This document shows, piece after piece, positions 37,201 to 47,864 of a stretch of DNA of 64,000 bases. Both the position numbers and the translations under genes were made by a program. The notes below the pieces were generated by a model. It searched no databases. It worked only from the letters and a program-made list of their open reading frames with translations, and had not been told where the DNA came from. Origin of the DNA: Phallus indusiatus (Eukaryota > Basidiomycota > Agaricomycetes > Phallales > Phallaceae). Position 1 is the first letter of the stretch. The number at the start of each line of letters is the position of its first letter. The DNA lies in contig JAQFWX010000002.1 of the NCBI GenBank assembly GCA_027605045.1, positions 2,604,001 through 2,668,000 on the forward strand. The letters run 5' to 3'.

Positions 37201-40200
37201 GGTGTGCAGACCTTGCCCAGGATATCAAAAATGATTTCCCAGCCCGTGACAAAACTATGAGCGGAAGACTGAAGGATCAAATGTAAAGTCTCCAGTCCCA
37301 TACGACGGATCTCCACCAAGGTGCCTACGGATATCTCTTGAGCTAGAACGCGCAGTATCCGTTCTTGCACAACTGATTTGACATCATCAGCATTTGCGAT
37401 ATTCCGAGGAATGATGGTAAGAACGTCGTTCAAGGTCTGAGCAGCTTGTAGTCGGATGGGCGTTGGTGCCTGCGGTTGTCCTATCACAGCCAACAAATGA
37501 TTGGTAGTGATATTCCAAGCGATGTCAGGATCTGGATATAGTAGACGGTGAACGTTCAGTAGGCACACCACGCCCAGTTTGCTGATGCCAAAGTCTCCTC
37601 CTCTCTATACACAGGCATGCATCGTCAGCGAGCATCATAGTTGAAGACGCCGAGTAAACTTACCATGGTTCTCGTCAATGCAATCCCACTAGCACGACGT
37701 CGATGAGCATATTCCGAAGGTGTAACCAGTCTTTTTGCATTTGCATCCTGAGGTACTTCAGAATCCACCTCGTCGGAAACTCGGACGACTTGCATGCCAA
37801 TCATGTCAGAACTGAGTTTACACAAAGCATTCAAAAAGTCCCGAAACGCAACGTCGTTCAGCAGTTTCGTTGATTCAATCAATTTCTTCATCGAGTTTTG
37901 AATCGTGTCAGGGTCTAGCTCGGAGAATATCACATGGCGAGGAGGAGATGGAGACGCCGGCGGTCGTCTCACATATATCGTCCCTTTGGTTAAGACATAC
38001 TCGGCGTTTTGAAGCGTTTCCAGAATGTCAAACCAGCTAGGACCAAGGCTACCCGCAAGGAATAAAGCGCTAGAGATCAGGACCTTTAGACATGCCAGAT
38101 TGCGTTCCGACAGTCCCGGGCGAGTGTGGGCTCCCGTCAAAGCCGAAAGTCCAAGATTCTCGGCGGATAAACTACTTTTAGGTGTTGGCGGTTGCTCATG
38201 AAATGAATCGATGCTTGATACGACGCGAGTTGGCACGGAAAATTTAGATATTCCGGCTATGAAGGCGTCTCGAGGCGTCGTAAGGTTCAAGGATCCCGTC
38301 ACGTTTATCATGCCTTGCATAGCTGCCAAAACATCCGCGAAAAGATCCTCAGATAGATTGGTTGAGATGTAAAACGATAGAGCGGCTAATAGCGGTGGCC
38401 AACCTTGCTCAAGCATGTCGTAAACGGTTCGAAGTTGGATTGTGCTGGGGTCGTCGGGTGGTAAAGAAGGGAGGTCTAGAGCTTGTGGCGCATAAACAAC
38501 CGACTCTCCTGCCGCACGAGGTCGAACAATGGCAATGGAATTGTATAGCGGTAGAACTAGAGACGCGAATCCCTCGACTAGAGCCACTAGACATTGAAGT
38601 ACTAGAAGATAGACGTATGACTCTGGAATCAGAGGCGAATCTGCTTTATCTAGTTGATCGATGCTATGGCTGATCAATATCTTCCTAAAAACAAATCAAA
38701 ACGTTGCTTACCATTGTAGCTTCATACTCGATCCACTAACGCTAAGACCCGTTTCTGATGTGATCATACTGGCTACACCCGACACAGTCGCACTAGCAGC
38801 GTTTGCGACCATTCCCGCTACTTCGTATAGTGCCGAACTTTCACCAGCATGGGTAGAAACCCCTATGCCCATTATCTCTGAGTTTATGCCCAGCAAAGCC
38901 GGCTTTTCGGTAGATAAACGCTTCAGTACAGACAGAAGTGTTCCGAAAACATTGGACGAGCCGTCGTGAGCATCATACATCTGCCATACTTTGCGCATAA
39001 GTTCGGCATCTGTACAAAGGCTGCGTTGACGAGATGAGACGAGGGAATATATATATAAATAAAGATCAAAACAATACCCTCGCAAAGCCTCTAGGGCCAT
39101 TATCCGCATCCAGAAAGGACGAGGGGCTTGAGACGAAGCCATATCACCGTCGTTTTCTCCGCTGACAACCTTGATAAGCAGCATGAAGAAGACTTCGGCT
39201 TCCGTTGGTAAGTCAGCGAGGAATTGTTTGAGTAGAATGAACACTACACGTGTCGAACGTAAAGTCAAGGGGAAAATGGGTCGTTCGGAGAGAGATTTTA
39301 GAAGAAGAGGGCATAAGTTATGTTGTAATACGAGTAGAAACTCGCGATGCTATGCAGATACAGTTAACAGAAATAGGATAAAACGATGTGAAAACAAGAA
39401 AAACACCTTGTGAAATAAATTATGATAGTTTGAGAGCGTGCTTTCTATAAGTTCCATTGCAAACGTTTTTGGTAGCGAGTCAAGCCGGAGAAACTTGGGC
39501 TTCTCCGAATTGGCTAAAAGACAGAGATCTTCAAAGACAGAAAAGGCATCCTTAGAAGATGGCCTCAACAGGACTGATTTCCCGTCGGGTAGCGTGGTCT
39601 GTATACCGTCAGTCGGCTCAGAAGATCCTTGCAGACGGTCTTCATCTAGAACCTTGTCGACCACAAACATCAGCAATTGTCGCAGAGTAGCACCGGCGGT
39701 GGAAGAAACGACGGCTATTTTTGACTCTTGAAGTTTGAAGCATACCAATAAAGCCTGAAATTTATATTAGTAAGAAGCCACTATCACGAGTAAGTGCTTG
39801 TGATGCTTACGTCGCCGAGAAGGGTGTCGTGGATATCAGGAAAGTTCGTGATGAGAGAAAGAAGGGTTTGTAGAATCCGTAGTTGTATTTCGACGCCTTG
39901 ACTCATGCAGTCATTCATGATAGAGATGATGAGTGGAACGGCAGTCAGCGGAACTGCTTTCATAGATATAAGGCGCTGTAGAGATCCAAGGGATATGGCG
40001 ACAACCTTGGCATTGCGTGTAGCGCAACCCATAAACACCGGACGCAGTAAGTCTTCGGATTGATGTCCATCTGTAGAGGATTATAGGCTCTGGCCGAATC
40101 ACTTTTCTGGGACAGCTTACCAGTTGTTAATTGCGTGTTTGCTTGTTCTGGAGAGGCACGAAGGATAGCTAGAGACTTTTCTGCTGCCTTTGAATTCAAT

Positions 40201-40375
40201 GAGTAAGGAGCAATCCCAGCTATGCTCCGGGACGAACCTCTCGAATCTCTGGGTGTTTTCGACGAGTCTCACTTGCAAGTGACTTGGGAGAAATAGAGCT
40301 TCAGGCAATTGGAAAAACAACATTAAACAAGAAGTATACCTGGAGTTCAGTCACAAGAAATGCCAATGAGCTCAT
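34237..40375 (-). CDS. mon2: MON2-like trafficking scaffold protein
   Basis: Sixteen exons join in frame from the ATG at 40375 to the stop at 34237, giving about 1780 residues (yeast Mon2 is about 1640). The N terminus MSSLAFLVTELQSLASETRR and the following ARM/HEAT-like helices match the DCB/HUS-type N-terminal region of Mon2 and the large Arf-GEFs. The middle (RTVYDMLEQGWPPLLAALSF; IQTLFRSLQLYGATLS) and the C-terminal region (GTTIGGKAEPVE) also fit. There is no Sec7 catalytic domain, as expected. Mon2 works with the flippase Neo1 and Dop1 at the trans-Golgi and endosomes. The largest exons are 38684-37664 and 37604-36024; the others are short with GT..AG introns. It lies 204 bp upstream of the MDP-1 gene on the same strand. 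Confidence 0.92.
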
Positions 40376-40470
40376 AACGGTATAGCAGGATGGAGCAGGA
40401 TGGGTTTGAGCGCAACAGTGTTAACACTGCCCTCGGTGTGTTATGGCGCGAGGATTTCGACGGTAAATTC

Positions 40471-40511
40471 CGAAGACGCGTATTAGCGCCGTTCCGTTTC
40501 GTCATCGTAGT
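40471..40511 (+). repeat. Direct repeat A flanking the inverted pseudogene
   Basis: The 41-bp sequence beginning CGAAGACGCGTATTAGCGCC recurs at 41375-41415 with about four mismatches near its right end. It lies in the upstream region of MON2, on one side of the pseudogene. Confidence 0.8.
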
Positions 40512-40589
40512 GTAAAGCCGTATAACTGCGAGTTCATCAACGTTCATTGCTGTGATATACGAGGAGCTACCAAAATGTTGTGATCATTT

Positions 40590-41378
40590 TTAGTTCAGCT
40601 CCTCTACAGCGCACCCAGCGATGAGCTGGGTGGTCGGTTCTTCGTTCCATACTCCAAGCCCGATCGGTGGCGGGGGACCAAATACCGTAAGTCAAACATA
40701 TGGATGGATTAGCTTTTTCTTATTTATAACCATATTTTAGACAAGCCAAAGAGACTATATCAATAGCAAGATCGAGGAGATCTGGCGTTGCGAAGTTCCA
40801 GTTCATTATATTTGCACTGTCGGTCCAAATGGTCATCATCATGAACTTGGAGTCCAAGAATTAGAATTGTGAGGGGATGCAATTGTAAGCAATATCTGAA
40901 AACCTGTTTGTTACAGTCTTAACAATTATTTAGCAACGGAAAAAGCGACTGTCCGAATCCTTTCGCAATTATCCTCCCGCAGGCCCAATCCTCCGCCTCC
41001 GCCTCCACGGCCTCAGTTTCAGCTCTCACAGTCACCATTCCTTGTACGCCATCGATATTCATTTGTACGATATAGCAGCCTTTGCTTTGTACATGTCAGC
41101 CGACTTGCGGTTTTTAGAGATTCAAGACGGGAGATCCGGTATTCCAGGACTCCTTAAAACACATGAAAGGCGCAAGAGGTTTTTGTAACGAATGAGGAAT
41201 GTCATGACTTGCTTTAGCTTCGAATGTATAAAACTCTCCATGCCATCAACGACATGTTTCTTCAAGTACCAGGACTAATTGTTGACCTCGACGTTGTTGT
41301 TAAACTCACGAGAGTAGTTCTGTAAGCTTTTTTTTTGGTTTGGTTTGGCATCATTTGTATGTTCAACGAAATTACGAA
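40590..41378 (+). pseudogene. Truncated inverted copy of the gene at 47865-50039
   Basis: The plus strand here is closely similar to the minus strand of 50060-48400, introns included. It covers the leader, exon 1 (ATG at 40622), intron 1, exon 2, the start of exon 3, then exon 6 and the start of intron 6. An internal deletion of about 0.85 kb joins exon 3 to exon 6. Exon 2 has TGA where the intact copy has TGG (ELEL followed by stop instead of ELELWGDAI). The exon-6 part carries indels and TAG for TGG (intact LLWLRMYKTL). Because introns are retained, this is a DNA-level duplication and not a retrocopy. It is flanked by ~41 bp direct repeats. Confidence 0.87.
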
Positions 41379-41415
41379 GACGCGTATTAGCGCCGTTCGG
41401 TTTTGTTATCGTAGT
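41375..41415 (+). repeat. Direct repeat B flanking the inverted pseudogene
   Basis: This is the second copy of the 41-bp sequence at 40471-40511, at the other edge of the pseudogene insertion. The shared 5' 25 bp is nearly identical; differences are C/G and C/T changes further right. Confidence 0.8.
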
Positions 41416-41551
41416 ACCTCAGCTCTAATTGAGATTCATTGAAAACTGTTAATGCACATGATTTTATTAATTCACTGCTACTACATATGTATAACTAGTA
41501 AGAGAGATACAAGGCACATGTTTATTCCTCGCCACTCCCACGTCATTTATT

Positions 41552-44275
41552 TTAGATCTTAAGAGCGATCTCTAATAACTTTCCAAAATTAGGTGTACCC
41601 AAGCCGGTAACTGGAATCCATGGAATAAAGTTAACGACCGAAAAAAACCATATTTTCAGTAATAGATATTTACTCACCCGGATCCCATCCCTTTGCACAA
41701 CTGAATCCCGGTGTTCCACATCCAGGATTGCTCCCGGACGTAATATCTGTTAGACCCGCCGAACCAATAGAATACAAGAATGGATTCAAAAACCCCATAG
41801 TCGATTTTCCGGCAGCCAACCGTGCGTCATTTAGCATGGCTATCAACGCTGCTACTGTTGGCGTTGATGCGGAAGTTCCGCCATTGACAAATAACTTGCC
41901 AGATAAAATAGTTTGAAAGTTATCGCCTTGTGCCGCAATATCAGGGTATCCCTATTTTGGCTCCTTATTACGGTCTGTGACTGTACAATCAAAGGTATAC
42001 TTACCCGTCCTTTTCTGTTAAATTTGATACCGTTGGCATACTCAAGATAGTGTTATTTACAGTGAACTTACGCGTTATACAAGCCTCGGTACTTATTGCC
42101 TAAAGAATTGAGAAAGGCCTCAACTACTTGTTTTTGGTACTGTGGTGCTGAAAACTAGAGGATAACGATAAATTCAATTTCTGTCACATGAACTGGCTAA
42201 ATCTCTTACATAGTTGGAAAATCCCCCTCCACTTGCGAAGCTTTTCACGGCAACTTCAGGACCGAACTGCAAAAACTATGAGAATGACACGTAGTTTCCC
42301 GTTTCGACTTACACTAGTGGTTGCTCCAACAGTCGTCACGCTGCGTGTAGATCATTCAGCATCATTCTGTGAAGTCAGTTCGACACTTACAAAGGACAAC
42401 TTGCGGGAAAGGTTGGTATAAATGTGGTTCGATTTTTACCATCGTTACTAACGCAAAATCCGTCTCCCTATGGTGGGGAAAACCCACAAGCAGCACAATT
42501 AGGATACTAAGTTGACTATTCCAGAATGACATTGACGCACAAGATTAGAACCAACACCACCATCACCAGAAGCAAAAAGAACGGAAACGCCCATACTTCC
42601 TAAAAGAGGATTAAAACGATGCAACAGGATTTTTTCAAACCATCTACCTAATTGAGCGAAACCATTGCAGACTTGTTGGGCATACGAGAGAGGTACGGAT
42701 TGTTCGTCATCAACTACCGTGTTTCTGAGCTGGAGACTAAGAAAATTGGTAGAACTCTCAACTTACCATAACTGATCGAAACTGTTTAGAGACGGTTGAA
42801 AATTAGACCCAAAAATAGGTTTGGAAGGAAAGGCCTACTTGTTGGTGAGATGGTTTTGGGGTTCGCCAACAGAAAGTCAATGAACTGGGACATAGGTAAG
42901 GAAATATCTACAAGGTATTTAGGGAATTCTTCTCTTACATTCAGATAAGGTTCGTTATCATCAGTTGAAGACGCAGCGTCGGGAAGGAAGGGCGGTAATC
43001 CGCCCGTGGCGTAAACGAAGGCTGGAATAGGATTTGACAGACTAAACATATACTGTTAAGGGTAAAGAAAGAATTAGTATGATCGTATGTCCGATAATAT
43101 GGTTTATGTTGCACTTGCTTGTGTGTCCAGGTCGGCTTCTGTTCCTGCATCCCGGAGGTTTTGCGAATTCTTTCCGCCTTTTGCATAAAACAAACAGAAC
43201 GAATCATCAATTCCGTCTAGTTAAACGTTGAAAAGTACTTACCGTTAATGGAAATAACCTGAAAACTGCTTCCTAAAGTATTGGGTGCAAATTTTTCCTC
43301 AAAGATTTTAAGGTCTTCAAGATTGGCAAACTCATCTATATAGTTCCAAGGATTGATATGAGTTAAACCGGGACGAAACGGGAGAAAACAGACCCAAAAA
43401 TGAAGCGACTGCGACGGAATTTTTGCTATGAGCCTGTGTTCGAGGTCTGAACTCGGCAGGAACATTGTAAATGGACAGTAAACATGATGGCGTAATTGAA
43501 GTCTTGCAGGATGGATTCACTGCCAGAGATGATTCAGCCTCGGGAGTAGAGGAACTAAGTCCCCGGTCCTCTAATTCTGATACCTTCCTCCTTTTCCGCT
43601 GTGTCGTAGGATTTATAAACATGGATGTCGGATGGATCAGCGCAATGTGGTCGGCGATATCACTCGGGAGGCTCCATTCAGTCGCACGAGTAAGGAACAC
43701 GCCGGTCTCAGCGTGTTTCCAAATATTATATGTCTTATAATTGCATGAGGAAAGACAAAACAAACTAAAAGAAAGACGGTGAAGCCTTACGGTGTTCAGC
43801 ATGTCTTGAGCTTTTGAAATCGTCGTATTGATTTTCACTGAGTTGAGCGACGGTGACCACGATCTGTCATCAACATGAAAGCCATGGCTCGTCAACCAGT
43901 CATCAAGAGCATCCAAAGAACTCCTGGCAGGTGCTGCAAAAGCATTAACTTCTTCCACTGTAAGGTGTTGACCGTAACTCTCGCTGTAGGGGTCGCTGAT
44001 TGTTAAAAGCCGTTGTTCAAGCAGCGATTGGTTGGGCTGAGATAAATAAATCCGCAGAGTGAGAGGTTGGTTAAGAGGAGCTGCTCCATACTTCATCCAA
44101 GATGCGGGGGGTGTGAATGATTCTGCGGGGAAGGGGGATGTCAAGCAATCAGTCGTCCAATACTGGGGGCGGATGGCCGACCTTTGAGCGTAAAATCTGC
44201 ATCTACCGACGATGGAGCACTGTGTACGACGCTAATAAAAGCAGAGAGCAGAAGGAATTTGGATCGAAAAGCCAT
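41552..44275 (-). CDS. Secreted sedolisin (S53) tripeptidyl-peptidase-like protease
   Basis: The first exon (44275-44182) encodes a signal peptide (MAFRSKFLLLSAFISVVHSA). Exons 44122-43791 and 43733-43394 encode the pro-domain (PYSESYGQHLTVEEVNAFAAP; IKINTT-type segment). Downstream exons contain EADLDTQ, supplying the S53 Glu/Asp pair, then FVYATGG. VLFASGDGGVG contributes the oxyanion Asp, and SFASGGGFSNY follows. The active Ser is in NGGTSASTPTVAALIAML (near 41870). The C terminus SGSNPGCGTPGFSC...GWDPVTGLGTPNF carries the calcium-binding region, split by the last intron (final exon 41610-41552). Such enzymes are secreted acidic peptidases used to digest external protein. Exon borders between 43394 and 42000 were followed by motif only. 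The catalytic-Ser box is GGTSAS instead of the common SGTSAS. Confidence 0.9.
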
Positions 44276-46154
44276 TTCTGCTATAACAATGATAAGTCAC
44301 GATTATATGACAGGCAATCGTGGAATGTAACTTTAAAAACGCCAACCTTATTGAGCAAGGAGTGTGTAGCTTTTCGGGCTTCCTTCAAATCGAGGCTATT
44401 TATCAAATCTTTGAACGCTAACTGGACATCTCGACCCTCGAAAACACGTTTTGTGAACCTCGCCTTGGGATTCCTTCGGACGGTCTGAAGAGCCCCCATC
44501 AAAACCTTGTCCTATTGATGACCGGCGATGACCTGTAGAAGCCTGTAGATCGATTTTGGGTTGCCATATCGGATTCACCGTGGGCTTTTTTCCGGAGTTG
44601 ATTGTCACGGGACACGAATACTACACATTATCGAATATTCAACGACTTACCCGGAGATATAGCGCAATCAATCAGATAGGCCTTCCGGACTTAACGAAGT
44701 TTGCGACTGTCCTATGTATAACCCTATTGAATATATATTAGCCCAACTAAACTACCCAACGCTTGTAAAGCTTGCGTTCAAAATTATAAATGGTTCATGA
44801 ATGCGCAGCATCGACCCGATGTTGTCTCGCACGACGATCAAGTTATACATATGTAACCAGAGATTATATTGATCAAACAGGGTGACGGAAGCAGTGAAAG
44901 TCCATCTATATATATATATGCGCCGGAATGGCTAAGTTTGGCCTCGTGATGCACAAACCTACTTTAACCGAGGGGAGATTTCTTGCTCAGGTTCGAGTAG
45001 CTCACAAATTGTTCTTGTGCACTTTCGATAATCAGGCATGTGTGTAATATTCGGTGGAAATGATGCAGGGTTATCCCAAATATGCACTTAAAGTGGGTAT
45101 ACTAAAACAGCTCAACATGAAATCCAAGTAGAGGCTCGGCATTAGCGCATGCATTAAGGACTCCCTGTAAACTCAACAAACAAGACCATCAATTTGTATG
45201 CTGAACCTCTCAGCTATATTAATTATATTTCTTCCGCTGATTTAGATGGCAGGCCTAATTAGCCTACCGTCATTTGGGACAACCCTGCACCGGGCCTATC
45301 AGTCCTACAGCCGACGCATGTGAAGACAATACATAGTCATCTCCGGCGGTACAAAAATTTCCCTATGGTGTAATAGTGTCATAGAAAGGCTCACCATAAG
45401 GCTTTATGGCCGGCGATGAGAGGAAAGGACGTTTAATAAAGGAGTTATATTTATGTTAAGGAACTGTAATCCTTTTGAATTTGTCCTTGGTTTTCTCTCC
45501 GTTTTATGTACATCATTAGGTGTACACCTTATTGAGGGCAACCCAAGGATGCGACACGCATTGCCGTGCATATGCATAATAATTTGAGTTACGCACTACG
45601 CCAGTACTAATATTGACTTTAGAAGCAGATATGACTTCGTTGACCGTGGTAAGCGCATTGAACCTCATGTTAGTTTTCAGGTAAGAAAAAAATTCACGCA
45701 TATATTTGAATTTACTCATTTGTCTACTTAGGACCTAATGTCGGTCCATGAATATAACTATAGCCAAGACTCAAACGACCCGCTGATTTACCACCTTTAT
45801 GTCACCTTGCCCCGAAGATACTCGGGTAGTCTCGGTATAAAATATTAACTCAAGGCTGCATACACTCGCGATAAAATACAGAAGATGAGTAACTCCACTC
45901 CTACGATCTTTGGTAGGCGGCCCCTGGCCGGAAAATGGGCAACAAACTCCGAGTAAATGATCCGGCTGCCAGTGCTACGAAAACTGCGGGCTGTCCCGTG
46001 GTACGGATAAAACAGGATCAATTTTATTGCTACAGCAGTTAGAAATAATACAAACTGAACTACATATCGGTTATACTTATTAGTATTACAGAGGGCCGGG
46101 GTACCATAACGCGCAGTACCTCCTTCATCACAAGTCGTAAAAAATCGAAATTTC
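44276..46154. other. 1.9 kb intergenic region
   Basis: No confident gene. On the minus strand 44608-44281 there are two overlapping exon-like open frames (with VFEGRDVQLAFKDLINSLDL) that do not join in phase. The section 44750-46150 is AT-rich, with an AT dinucleotide run near 44908-44920. Confidence 0.45.
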
Positions 46155-47024
46155 TCAGAAGATGATCCCATTGTCCGTGACATTGATGAGGAACGACAGC
46201 CAATCCGGAATCATTCCTTCTTCGACTGCCTCATTCTCCGAGGGCTGAATTGTCTTTTGAAAGGTGATCGGCACGATACGATGAAGGGTTGGTATCGTTC
46301 CTTCACCGATACAGACCAGCAAACAAAATGCCACACCGACATTCCTCCCCTTCGTCAGGTGATCTTTTTCCATTAGTCTTCGCTGTTTTGGAAGCTCTTC
46401 GAATAGTGAGTTCGCGCTTAATTTAAGTATTGCATTAAACGTTGTTTGACCGGCGGACAACACCCTGAACCTTGTTTCTATTTTCGGTCTTTGCCTTTCA
46501 TAAGACAAGAAAATCAAAACCAATCCATCATCTTCTACTCCTAATCTATTGGAGATATCTAATGCGTCTGTCAATAGCGTTATTACACAATCCAAAAGAC
46601 GGTGGCTTTTCGTTGACATACTTACCGATGACTGTTTTTGACAGGGTGGGATGGTGCTTTGCCGTCCATTTGAAAAGTTCATTATTCACGCGGCACAAAT
46701 TCTCGTCCTTCTCGCATGCTTTCCGCTGTTTTTCCGTAAGCCTGCATTGACCCTTGTGTGTGTTCCAATGTTCACGTTGACATTGCTCATTCTGGAAGGC
46801 ATAGTAAGAGAGATAAAGAAGAGATATTGAGCAGCTTTTTTACGTACGCAATATAGAGCAACCAGACAGTTTCCACACCTCCTTAATGTGACCTTAGATT
46901 TAGGACGCCAGCAGGCATTACAGCTAACTATTCTGTCGCGTCTTACCAGAGGGACAGGATAGTGAGAACGTGGGCGAGAGTCAGTCCATAATCTCGATGA
47001 TGAAGCGGTCCGGGATGGCGGCAT
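46155..47024 (-). CDS. MYND zinc-finger protein
   Basis: Three exons (47024-46848, 46791-46626, 46558-46155) give 248 residues. The MYND finger is complete: C35/C38, C50/C53, C59/C63, H67 or H71 and C75 (CNAC, CGNC, YCNEQC, HWNTHKGQC), split by intron 1 after LYC. The remaining ~170 residues are helical-looking with no further domain. MYND fingers mediate protein-protein contacts and often sit at the end of long helical proteins in Agaricomycetes. The uncharacterised gene at 47865-50039 lies upstream on the same strand. The frame just before the ATG (47167-47025) also looks coding (FFHCSQRSRKCIAHGFLKPW), so the MYND part may be the 3' end of that longer gene. Confidence 0.72.
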
Positions 47025-47864
47025 GTTGGCGTTTTCGAGATGCTTTCTCTACACGAAACGTATGAGCTGATGCTTTTATTACTGTCGACCATTCCATAAA
47101 CAACCCAAGGCTTTAAAAAGCCATGGGCAATGCATTTTCGGCTTCTTTGAGAACAATGGAAGAACACCTTCGTGAACTTCTGGCATTTCCTAAATGAAAT
47201 TCAGCATCGCCCACAATGGGCCCCCGTAATTTGGACGATCTCTACTACTTTTAGCAACACATTCAACTTAGCGTTTAAGCCAATTTGAGGATTTGGATGA
47301 AGTCACGAACCAATTCCCCTTGTCAGCCCAGTTTGTCATGAGAGCTTCCGATCTATGTACAAGAGGCAAAGGAGAACCGTGGGCGCGCCTTTATCCAAAG
47401 CGAACAGCGCCCGTCAAGTACCTAAAACAAGATGTCAACTGCTCAACTGGCGATTATTATAATTCACAGGTACCATCAGTCAACTTCAATGTTCAACTTT
47501 GTATTTTTCTAGGGGGCTGGAATATGGAGTTTAAGGCAAGGGCCTACCGTGATCCTCTCCTACGGCTCGGTTCATAATAAAAAAAATAACAAAAGCCCAC
47601 GGGGCAGCGTTTGTCCGGTATCCCTTTGATTATTACTTAGGCAAAGAAAAATTAAAACAGATCAATAAACCGGTAGGGCACGTATGAAGAACAGAATAAA
47701 TTCGGACCGCCTTTGCCCTCATTCGGATCATAATAGTTGCGTTAAAAATGTTAATTAATGTAATGAGTTCGTTCTTTCGTTTTTTTGTTCTGCGCGCACA
47801 TATATAAAAATGTATAAAGGCACAAGGGAGTACTCTCATCCGCCTTCAAAATCTCGATTGGCAT
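47025..47864. other. Gap between the helical gene and the MYND gene
   Basis: The 140 bp nearest the MYND ATG reads like coding sequence on the minus strand, but in a frame that needs an intron or start upstream. The rest (47200-47860) is AT-rich and shows no exon. See the possible-single-locus finding. Confidence 0.4.

Larger units (their letters stand above)
40376..41551. other. Region between MON2 and the sedolisin gene, filled by an inverted pseudogene copy
   Basis: This contains the MON2 upstream region, a ~41 bp direct repeat on each side, and the pseudogene described at 40590-41378. The remaining ~140 bp before 41552 lies just downstream of the sedolisin stop and shows nothing distinct. 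Confidence 0.6.

Noticed and set aside
44281..44608. Possible two-exon small gene with a bS21-like VFEGRDVQLAF motif
   Set aside because: The two frames do not join in phase with any GT..AG pair, and the Arg/Lys-rich tail of bS21 is missing.
44920..45005. tRNA-like look (A-box-like TGGCTAAGTTTGG followed by GGTTCGAG)
   Set aside because: The flanks of GGTTCGAG cannot form a T-arm stem and no 3' acceptor strand pairs with the 5' end.
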